From: Vicinamibacteria bacterium
GTDB taxonomy: Bacteria > Acidobacteriota > Vicinamibacteria > Vicinamibacterales > UBA2999
DNA length: 9,085 nt
Assembly (NCBI GenBank): GCA_025938035.1
Contig: JAICQE010000174.1
Span: 1 to 9,085, forward strand
Reading direction: 5' to 3'
Shown here piece by piece: positions 1-5,923 of this stretch. A program made the position numbers and the translations under genes. Below the pieces are notes generated by a model. The model saw only the letters and a program-made list of their open reading frames with translations, searched no databases and was not told the DNA's origin. The number at the start of each line of letters is the position of its first letter. The stretch's first letter is position 1.

Positions 1-1290
1 CCGCATATCACCAACGAGATCAAAGACGCGATCCGGGGGGCCAGCAAGGACGTCGACATCGTGCTCGTCGAGATTGGCGGCACGGTGGGCGACATCGAGA
101 GCATGCCGTTCCTCGAAGCGATCCGGCAGTTCCGTCAGGACGTCGGCCGCGAAAACACGCTCTACATTCACCTGACGCTCGTCCCTTTCATCGCGTCCGC
201 CGGCGAACTGAAGACGAAACCGACGCAGCACAGCGTCCGCGACCTCCGGTCGATCGGTATTCAGCCCGATATCCTGCTCTGCCGCACGGATCGATTCCTC
301 GACGCCGACATCAAGCGCAAGATCGCCCTCTTCTGCGACGTCAACGAGGAGGCGGTCATCACCGCCAAGGACGTCGACACGATCTATGAGGTGCCGCTCG
401 TCCTGAAGGCCGAAGGGCTCGATCAGATTGTGCTCAAGCAGCTGGGTCTGCCCCTGACCCAGGCGCGGACCGACGCGTGGGAAGCGCTCGTGGATCGCAT
501 CAAGCACCCGGCGGACGACCTCACGATCCACGTCGTGGGCAAGTACACGGGCTACGAGGACTCCTACAAGAGCCTGAACGAAGCCGTCTACCACGGCGGC
601 TTCGCTCACCGGCTCAAGGTGCGCCTGAACTGGGTCGAGGCTGAAGCGCTCGAAAAGGAAGGCGGGGCGGCGCTGCTCGAGGGAGCGCACGGCATTCTCG
701 TTCCCGGCGGATTCGGGTCGCGTGGTACCCGCGGAATGATGAAGGCCGCTGAATATTCGCGCCAGCGCGGCGTCCCCTTCTTCGGCATCTGCTACGGGTT
801 CCAGTGGGCAACGGTTGAGTACGCGCGAAACGTGTGCGGGCTCGAGGGCGCGGACTCAACCGAGGTGGACGAGAACGCCCCGCACAAGGTCATTTACAAG
901 CTGCGGGATCTTCTCGGGGTCGACGAGCTCGGGGGAACGATGCGGCTGGGCCGGTATGCGTGCGAGCTGGCGCCAGGCTCGCTGGCCGAGCGCATTTACG
1001 GCGCCTCGCTGATTCACGAGCGCCATCGGCACCGCTTCGAGTTCAACTGCCTCTACGAGGGGCTGCTCGCCGAGCAGGGCATGCGCGTGTCGGGCCGTTC
1101 GCCGGACGGAAAATTCGTCGAGATCGCGGAACTGACCGCGCACCCGTGGTTCCTGGCCGTTCAGTTCCATCCGGAGTTCCAATCGAGGCCGCTGCGGCCG
1201 CATCCGCTGTTTGCGAGCTTTGTCGAAGCGGCGCACCGCCACAAGACCGGCGCGCTGGCGGATGCAGGAGTGACAGTAGCCAGCCGCTAG
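1..1290 (+). CDS. pyrG: CTP synthase, 5' truncated
   Basis: CTP synthase converts UTP to CTP using ATP and glutamine-derived ammonia, in the cytoplasm. The frame is open from base 1 (PHITNEIK), so the start and P-loop region lie upstream; 429 residues are visible against about 540 in the family. The amidoligase part shows VEIGGTVGDIES and AGELKTKPTQHSV. The C-terminal class I glutamine amidotransferase domain begins near VVGKYTGYEDSYKSL (about bases 532-576). Its nucleophile Cys (codon 790-792) sits in FFGICYGFQ, and the His/Glu of the triad are in FHPE (1168-1176). GGTMRLG and ERHRHRFEFN are also typical. The nucleophile elbow reads GICYGFQ rather than the usual GICLGMQ; a Tyr at this place also occurs in GMP synthetases, so activity is expected. 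The stop codon lies 9 bases before kdsA and is part of a candidate -10 element. Confidence 0.97.
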   Translation, partial: PHITNEIKDAIRGASKDVDIVLVEIGGTVGDIESMPFLEAIRQFRQDVGRENTLYIHLTLVPFIASAGELKTKPTQHSVRDLRSIGIQPDILLCRTDRFLDADIKRKIALFCDVNEEAVITAKDVDTIYEVPLVLKAEGLDQIVLKQLGLPLTQARTDAWEALVDRIKHPADDLTIHVVGKYTGYEDSYKSLNEAVYHGGFAHRLKVRLNWVEAEALEKEGGAALLEGAHGILVPGGFGSRGTRGMMKAAEYSRQRGVPFFGICYGFQWATVEYARNVCGLEGADSTEVDENAPHKVIYKLRDLLGVDELGGTMRLGRYACELAPGSLAERIYGASLIHERHRHRFEFNCLYEGLLAEQGMRVSGRSPDGKFVEIAELTAHPWFLAVQFHPEFQSRPLRPHPLFASFVEAAHRHKTGALADAGVTVASR

Positions 1291-1293
1291 AAT
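1288..1293 (+). promoter_or_regulatory. Candidate -10 element for a leaderless kdsA transcript
   Basis: TAGAAT matches the TATAAT consensus at 5 of 6 positions and is followed by 6 bases before the kdsA GTG at 1300, so a transcript starting 6-7 bases downstream would begin at or next to the start codon. Its first three bases are the pyrG stop codon. No good Shine-Dalgarno precedes kdsA, which fits leaderless translation. The nearest -35-like match (GTGACA, 1270-1275) is only 12 bases upstream, too close for a standard sigma-70 spacer, so the promoter is tentative. Confidence 0.4.
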
Positions 1294-1299
1294 AGAGCC

Positions 1300-2163
1300 G
1301 TGCACCCGGTCCAGATCGGAGGCTTCACGGTGGGAGGCGGGCAGCCGCTCGCCTTCATCCTCGGCCCCTGCGTCATCGAAAGCGCGGCGCATGCCCTCGA
1401 TCTGGCGCTTGCCATCAGAGACGTGGCCAACCGCTGCTCTGCCCCGGTTGTCTACAAAGCATCGTTCGACAAGGCAAACCGCACATCCGGCGCGTCGTTT
1501 CGCGGTCCGGGTCTCGAAGCGGGATTGCGCGTTCTCGGCGATATCAAGGCGCGGACGGGGCTTCCGGTGCTCACAGACATCCACGAACCCGCGCAGGCCG
1601 CCGCCGCGGCCGCGGTCGCCGACGTCATCCAGATTCCGGCATTTCTCTCGCGCCAGACCGATCTGATCGACGCCGCCGCGCGAACCGGCGCGGTCGTCAA
1701 TATCAAGAAGGGACAGTTCCTGGCTCCGCGCGACGTCCGCCATGTGATCGACAAAGTGACTGCCACGGGTAACCATCGCGTCCTGGTCACCGAGCGCGGC
1801 GTGAGCTTCGGTTACAACAACCTGGTCGTGGACGTCCGCGCTTTTCCGATGCTGCGGGAGCTCGGCTATCCGGTCGTCTTCGACGTCACGCACAGCCTGC
1901 AGCTGCCAGGGGCTGGCGACGGGGTCACCGCTGGCCTCGCCGAGTACATCGAACCGCTGGCATCGGCCGGCGTTGCAGCCGGCGTGGATGCAATTTTCAT
2001 GGAGGTCCATGAAGATCCGGCGCGCGCGAAAAGCGATGCCGCCAATGCCCTCCGGCTCGATCACCTCGAGCCGCTCATCCGAAAGCTGCAGCGGATCGAC
2101 GCCGCAGCCCGGGAGCGGGCGATTCCGGATGCCGCCGCGGTGTCCTCGGGGGTCCGCGCGTGA
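1300..2163 (+). CDS. kdsA: Kdo-8-phosphate synthase (metal-dependent type)
   Basis: This cytoplasmic enzyme condenses phosphoenolpyruvate with arabinose 5-phosphate to give Kdo-8-phosphate for the lipopolysaccharide inner core. The 287-residue TIM-barrel protein has the family landmarks LGPCVIES, KASFDKANRTS, FRGPGLEAGL, TDIHEP, QIPAFLSRQTDL, NIKKGQFLAP, VTERGVSFGYNNL and DVTHSLQLPG. Cys24, His198, Glu235 and Asp246 each lie 13 residues after the metal ligands of the Aquifex aeolicus enzyme (Cys11, His185, Glu222, Asp233). This places it in the metal-dependent class, unlike E. coli KdsA, which has Asn at the Cys position. The GTG start is set by the 9-base gap to pyrG and by the distance to GPCVIES; no clear ribosome site precedes it. 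Its TGA overlaps the kdsD GTG (GTGA), which suggests translational coupling with the enzyme that makes its substrate. Confidence 0.96.
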   Translation: MHPVQIGGFTVGGGQPLAFILGPCVIESAAHALDLALAIRDVANRCSAPVVYKASFDKANRTSGASFRGPGLEAGLRVLGDIKARTGLPVLTDIHEPAQAAAAAAVADVIQIPAFLSRQTDLIDAAARTGAVVNIKKGQFLAPRDVRHVIDKVTATGNHRVLVTERGVSFGYNNLVVDVRAFPMLRELGYPVVFDVTHSLQLPGAGDGVTAGLAEYIEPLASAGVAAGVDAIFMEVHEDPARAKSDAANALRLDHLEPLIRKLQRIDAAARERAIPDAAAVSSGVRA

Positions 2164-3134
2164 GCAAGACCGTAGCGCCGGACTTCGCGCTGGCGCGCAA
2201 GGTGCTTCAGACGGAAGCCGCAGCCATTCTGGCACTGGTCGACCGCCTCGACGAGAGCTTCGAACGCGCCGTTCGACTGCTGCTCGAGTGCCGCGGCCGC
2301 GTGATCGTCACCGGCATGGGCAAGTCGGGGATCATCTGCCGGAAGATTGCCGCGACCTTGTCCAGCACCGGAACGCCGGCTTTCTTCCTTCACCCCGCCG
2401 AAGCGATCCATGGCGACCTTGGTGTCCTGCAGCCCGAGGACACCATCGTCGCCCTGTCGCACAGTGGGGAAACAGACGAGCTGCTCAGGCTGCTGGAAAC
2501 GATCAAGCGCCTCGGCGCGCGCCTGATCGTGATGACCGGCGAGCCTCACTCGACGCTGGGCCAGGCCGCCGATGTGGCGCTCGACTGCCACGTCTCGAAA
2601 GAGGCGTGTCCGCTCAACCTCGTCCCCACCGCCAGCACGACGGCGGCGCTCGCCCTCGGCGACGCGCTGGCCATGACACTGCTCGTCACCAAGGGATTCC
2701 GACAGGAGGACTTCGCCAACCTCCACCCTGGAGGGAAGCTCGGCAAGCGGCTGATGCGTGCCGATCAACTTATGACCGCTGGCGAGCAGACCCCGGTGGT
2801 GCGCACCGGCGACGAAATGCGCGAGGTCATCTACGAGATTTCCCGCAAGAAGCTCGGCATGTCGTGCGTGCTCGACGAAAACAGCCGCCTCGTCGGCATC
2901 ATCACCGACGGCGACCTGCGGAGGCACATGGCCGACACGTCGGACCTGCTCGCGCGGCGCGCCGAGGACGTGATGACGCGCAATCCGATCACCATCGCAT
3001 CGGAGACATTGGCGGTGGAAGTCCTGAACACGCTCGAACGCCACAAGATCACGTCAGTCGTTGTCGTCGACGATGACCACAAGGTGCTGGGTGTGGTCCA
3101 CCTGCACGACCTGTGGCGCACGGAGATGATTTAA
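2160..3134 (+). CDS. kdsD: Arabinose-5-phosphate isomerase (KdsD/KpsF/GutQ family)
   Basis: It interconverts ribulose 5-phosphate and arabinose 5-phosphate, the first step toward Kdo; its product is the KdsA substrate. The 324 residues are the usual full length. A SIS sugar-isomerase domain occupies about residues 35-180 (VTGMGKSGIICRKIAATLSS, HPAEAIHGDLG, ALSHSGETDE, KEACPLNLVPTASTTAALA), followed by NLHPGGKLGKRL and two CBS domains at about 205-258 (GIITDGDLRRH) and 271-322 (VMTRNPITI, VLGVVHLHDLW). His84 and His189 match, with a constant offset of 4, the two histidines I recall as functionally important in E. coli KdsD (His88, His193). The GTG start overlaps the kdsA stop by 4 bases, which indicates a coupled operon. 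The product name is secure for the family; the GutQ and KpsF paralogues catalyse the same reaction, and the kdsA neighbour favours the kdsD name. Confidence 0.94.
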   Translation: MSKTVAPDFALARKVLQTEAAAILALVDRLDESFERAVRLLLECRGRVIVTGMGKSGIICRKIAATLSSTGTPAFFLHPAEAIHGDLGVLQPEDTIVALSHSGETDELLRLLETIKRLGARLIVMTGEPHSTLGQAADVALDCHVSKEACPLNLVPTASTTAALALGDALAMTLLVTKGFRQEDFANLHPGGKLGKRLMRADQLMTAGEQTPVVRTGDEMREVIYEISRKKLGMSCVLDENSRLVGIITDGDLRRHMADTSDLLARRAEDVMTRNPITIASETLAVEVLNTLERHKITSVVVVDDDHKVLGVVHLHDLWRTEMI

Positions 3135-3142
3135 GTGTGTAA

Positions 3143-3246
3143 GTCAAAGGTCAAAAGGCAAAAGGCAAAAGGCAAAAGACTTGTGATCTTGCCCTTTTGG
3201 ACTTTTGCCTTTTGACTCTTGCCTTTTGACTTTTGCCTTTTGACTT
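3143..3246 (+). repeat. AT-rich inverted array of 7-bp repeats between kdsD and lapB
   Basis: The left arm (3143-3180) is five heptads, GTCAAAG, GTCAAAA and three GGCAAAA, then GAC. The right arm (3189-3246) is an imperfect 16-base copy followed by three tandem 14-mers, TTGCCTTTTGACTC once and TTGCCTTTTGACTT twice (3205-3218, 3219-3232, 3233-3246). GTCAAAAGGCAAAAG at 3150-3164 is the exact reverse complement of both 3202-3216 and 3230-3244, so an RNA copy could form a long hairpin. It fills nearly all of the 116-base gap and is the only markedly AT-rich stretch in the window. It could act as a terminator or attenuator between kdsD and lapB, or be a dispersed genomic repeat with no role; the sequence does not decide. 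Confidence 0.9.
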
Positions 3247-3250
3247 CGCC

Positions 3251-4468
3251 GTGAGTCAATACCTTCCCCTTCTCGCCGCCCTGCTGGCCCTGCTCGTTGG
3301 CCTCATCGCGGGCAAGGCGTGGGAGCGATACAAGCTGCGCGACGGGCGGTGGATCGATCGCCGCCGCCTGCGCGAGACACCGCACTACATGCTCGGCCTG
3401 AACTTCCTCACCGAGCATCAGGTCGATCAGGCCATCGAGGAACTGACGGCCGCCACGAGCAGCGACACCGACGCCCTCGAAATTCAGATGATCCTCGGCA
3501 ACCTCTACCGGCAGAAGGGGCAGGTCGCCCGCGCCATCACCGTGCACCAGGCGCTGCTGCAGCGCACCAACCTCACGCGTCTCGAGCACGCCTACGTGCT
3601 GCTCTGCCTCGGCCTGGATTTCCGGCATGGCGGATTCGTCGATCGCGCGCTCGAAGCGTTTCAGGAAGTCGTGCAGCTCGATCCCGAAAACCGCTACGCG
3701 CTCGTCAACCTGCAGAAGCTGCACGAGGATCAGCAGCAATGGGCGGACGCCGAGCGCGTGCGCGCCCAGATTGCCAGGATCGACGGTCATCGCCGGCCCG
3801 AGAATCAGCAGATCCTCGGTTTTCTCCGCAACCAGCTCGGCACCGAGACCGTCCGGGGGGGCGACGCGGAAGCCGCCTCGGCCATGTTTCGCGAGGCGAT
3901 CGATATCGATCCGAAGACGGCCCCGGCCTATCTCAACCTGGGCGACATGCACTTTCAGCGCGGCGACACGGCCGCTGCCATCGCGGCGTGGGAGAGCCTT
4001 GTCGAAACGATCCCGGAACGCGCATATCTGGCGTATGAACGGCTCGAACGGGCGTACAAGGGCTCTGGTTCGCCGCAGCGGTTCGTCGCCTTGTGTCAGC
4101 AGCTGATCGCTCGGAATCCGCAGGACTGGCGCGCTCGGCTGGCGCTGTCGCGCTATTACGCCGCCGCCGGCAACGCGCGCGAAGCCTTCGACCTGCTCCT
4201 CGCGTCGCTGCCCCACAATCCGCATGGGCTGGTCGTGCACCAGGAGATCTGGCAGGCGCTGCTTGCGCTGGGTTTGAACCAGGATCTGGTGCGGCGCTAT
4301 GTCGCGCTGACACGCGATGCGGTGTTCTACCTCGACCCTCATGTGTGCACGCACTGCCGCTATCGCAGCACCGAGCTGCTCTGGCAGTGCCCCCAGTGCC
4401 ACGAATGGAATACATTCGTGGAGGAACGGATCGCACCAGCCAAGGAAACAACCGTAGCGGAGAGCTGA
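3251..4468 (+). CDS. lapB: LapB (YciM) homologue: membrane-anchored TPR protein with rubredoxin-like zinc site
   Basis: In E. coli, LapB is an inner-membrane protein facing the cytoplasm that adjusts lipopolysaccharide synthesis by promoting FtsH degradation of LpxC. Here the 405 residues from GTG 3251 (E. coli about 389) show one N-terminal membrane helix (about 4-20, LPLLAALLALLVGLIAG), an arginine-rich stretch, then tandem TPR helices to about residue 345, with ALEAFQEVVQLDP and GDMHFQRGDTAAAIAAWESL as clear units. The end is CTHC and CPQC (Cys366, 369, 380, 383), the rubredoxin-like zinc site that distinguishes LapB from generic TPR proteins. A longer TTG start at 3233 is possible, but its extra residues are encoded by repeat DNA. 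No strong ribosome site precedes 3251, so the start is less sure than the product. It sits after kdsA-kdsD, one base before coaE. No lapA is visible. Confidence 0.87.
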   Translation: MSQYLPLLAALLALLVGLIAGKAWERYKLRDGRWIDRRRLRETPHYMLGLNFLTEHQVDQAIEELTAATSSDTDALEIQMILGNLYRQKGQVARAITVHQALLQRTNLTRLEHAYVLLCLGLDFRHGGFVDRALEAFQEVVQLDPENRYALVNLQKLHEDQQQWADAERVRAQIARIDGHRRPENQQILGFLRNQLGTETVRGGDAEAASAMFREAIDIDPKTAPAYLNLGDMHFQRGDTAAAIAAWESLVETIPERAYLAYERLERAYKGSGSPQRFVALCQQLIARNPQDWRARLALSRYYAAAGNAREAFDLLLASLPHNPHGLVVHQEIWQALLALGLNQDLVRRYVALTRDAVFYLDPHVCTHCRYRSTELLWQCPQCHEWNTFVEERIAPAKETTVAES

Positions 4469-4469
4469 C

Positions 4470-5063
4470 GTGAAACGCGTAGGTCTGACGGGCGGAATCG
4501 CGACCGGCAAGAGCCACGTTCGTGCGGTGTTCGAAGCGCTCGGGGTGCCGACGATCGACGCGGACGTTCTCGCCCACAAGGCGGTGGCGCCCGGATCGGC
4601 CGCTTTCGAAGCGGTGAAGGCCCGGTTCGGGCCCTCTGTTCTCGACTCAGCCGGCGGACTCGATCGCCGGAAGCTCGGCAGCGTGGTTTTCGCGGACCCA
4701 CAGGCGCGTAAAGACCTCGAGGGGATCATCCATCCGGAAGTGGTCGAGGCGATCGACCGCTGGTTCTCGTCGCTCGATGCCCGGGTGCATCCATTCGCCA
4801 TCGCCGACGTTCCGCTGCTCTACGAAGCCGGCCGCGAGCGAGATTACGACGTCGTCATCGTGACCGCCTGCGAACTCCCGACGCAGATCCGCCGCGTCAT
4901 GGCGCGTGACGGCATCAGCGAAGGCGAGGCTAAACAGCGCATCGCCGCGCAACTGCCGATCGAGGAAAAGGTCCGCCGCGCCGATCACGTGATCAGGACC
5001 GATGGACTGCTTGCCAGCACGAACGCCCAAGTTCATGAGGTTTACAAGCGCCTGTCTGCCTGA
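4470..5063 (+). CDS. coaE: Dephospho-CoA kinase
   Basis: It catalyses the last step of coenzyme A synthesis, ATP-dependent phosphorylation of the 3'-hydroxyl of dephospho-CoA, in the cytoplasm. The 197 residues match family length. The P-loop GGIATGKS is at residues 8-15, followed by the acidic TIDADVLAH segment, EGIIHPEV, ADVPLLYEAG, and the lid/helix region with RRVMARDG and EAKQRIAAQ. All core motifs are intact. The GTG start is supported by GGAG at 4459-4462, 7 bases upstream and inside the end of lapB; this is the clearest Shine-Dalgarno among the + strand genes. The one-base gap to lapB implies co-transcription. The link to lipopolysaccharide genes is probably positional rather than functional. 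Confidence 0.95.
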   Translation: MKRVGLTGGIATGKSHVRAVFEALGVPTIDADVLAHKAVAPGSAAFEAVKARFGPSVLDSAGGLDRRKLGSVVFADPQARKDLEGIIHPEVVEAIDRWFSSLDARVHPFAIADVPLLYEAGRERDYDVVIVTACELPTQIRRVMARDGISEGEAKQRIAAQLPIEEKVRRADHVIRTDGLLASTNAQVHEVYKRLSA

Positions 5064-5118
5064 GGGCCCGCCTCGCCGAAGCGCGAACGCGGGTAACACT
5101 CCCGTAACAAGCCGCCGC

Positions 5119-5124
5119 TACCCT
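5119..5124 (+). promoter_or_regulatory. Possible leaderless -10 element upstream of the secreted protein
   Basis: TACCCT (T1, A2 and T6 of TATAAT) lies 7 bases before the ATG at 5132, and no Shine-Dalgarno is present between coaE and this start. The 68-base gap also contains two copies of GTAACA (within 5092-5109) and a weak CGGG/CCCG stem. The evidence is thin: three matched positions in GC-rich DNA can occur by chance. Confidence 0.25.
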
Positions 5125-5131
5125 TGCCCCC

Positions 5132-5923
5132 ATGAACCGGGCCGTCGCCGTCGTGGCAGCGCTCGTCGTATCCGTCACCTCGCCTCACGCACAGTGGCCG
5201 GCGAGGGCGCCGGCAAACGCTCCACTCACGGCCGCTGGCGAAATCGACCTCGACGGGCCAACGCCGCGCAGCAGCGACGGCAAGCCTGACCTGTCGGGAA
5301 CATGGAGTGGCGGCGGCCGCCCGACAGGATTCAGCTATCCCGGACGTGACGTCGCGTATACCGCCGGCATCTATATCGCGCCGCTGTTCGTGTTTCGACG
5401 GACCGCCTACGGCGAAGAGCTGTACAACGCGCGTCGGGCCACCAACAGCCAGGACAATCCGCGCGGGCTCTGCCTGCCGATGGGGATCGTCCAGCTTCAC
5501 ACGTCGGCCGGCGTTGCACGGTACGTCCAGACGCCGGGCGAACTGCTGATCCTCTACGAGGTGAACGGGGAGCGGCGCGAGATCTTCACGGACGGCCGGT
5601 CGCTTCCGGCCAACGATCCGCAGCCGTGGTGGAACGGGTACTCAGTCGGCCGCTGGGACGGGGACGCGCTTGTCGTAGAAACGACACACTTCCGGGACGG
5701 CGGCTGGCTGGACATGGCCGGTAATCCGCTGACCGATGCGGGAAAGATCGTCGAGCGCTTCCGCCGCCCTTCGTACGGGCGAATGGAAGTCGACATCACG
5801 ATCGACGACAAGAAGGCGTACGAAGGGCCGTTCACGGTGCGCTGGAATCAGCGACTGGCGGCGGACACGAACCTCATCGAGTTCGTGTGCGAGAACAATC
5901 GGTTCGCACGGAAACAGCGTTAA
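5132..5923 (+). CDS. Secreted protein of unknown function with DGKPDLSGTW motif
   Basis: The 263-residue protein starts with a signal peptide (hydrophobic AVAVVAALVVSV, likely cleavage after PHA near residue 21), so it is exported. The motif DGKPDLSGTW is at residues 49-58. It is followed by the pattern of the same uncharacterised family: RGLCLPMG, a TPGELLILYE segment, REIFTDGRSLP, YSVGRWDGDALVVETTHF, DMAGNPLTDAGKIVERF and a C-terminal TIDDKKAYEGPF strand. I recognise the family as abundant in Acidobacteriota but know no assigned reaction; the alternating strands suggest a small beta-rich, possibly lipocalin-like fold, which is inference. No catalytic motif or membrane anchor is visible. ATG 5132 is chosen because it gives a complete signal peptide. 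The gene follows coaE by 68 bases, and its TAA overlaps the stop of the convergent peptidase-like gene. Confidence 0.83.
   Translation: MNRAVAVVAALVVSVTSPHAQWPARAPANAPLTAAGEIDLDGPTPRSSDGKPDLSGTWSGGGRPTGFSYPGRDVAYTAGIYIAPLFVFRRTAYGEELYNARRATNSQDNPRGLCLPMGIVQLHTSAGVARYVQTPGELLILYEVNGERREIFTDGRSLPANDPQPWWNGYSVGRWDGDALVVETTHFRDGGWLDMAGNPLTDAGKIVERFRRPSYGRMEVDITIDDKKAYEGPFTVRWNQRLAADTNLIEFVCENNRFARKQR

Noticed and set aside
856..2235. A 459-codon open frame on the - strand opposite pyrG and kdsA
   Set aside because: Arginine-rich shadow of high-GC codons opposite well-conserved enzymes; no recognisable domain or ribosome site.
3143..3246. CRISPR-like array
   Set aside because: The units are 7-14 bp without unique spacers and in inverted orientation; no cas gene is near.
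3233..3250. TTG 3233 as the lapB start
   Set aside because: The six extra residues come from the 14-bp repeat unit, and GTG 3251 already gives the full membrane helix at the usual LapB distance from the N-terminus. It is not fully excluded.
3131..4801. A 556-codon open frame on the - strand opposite lapB and coaE
   Set aside because: Antisense shadow of two genes with intact motifs; its last part is only translated heptad repeat (K/Q/G-rich then aromatic-rich), and no domain is recognisable.
5064..5131. Rho-independent terminator after coaE
   Set aside because: Only a weak CGGG/CCCG stem is present and no T tract follows.
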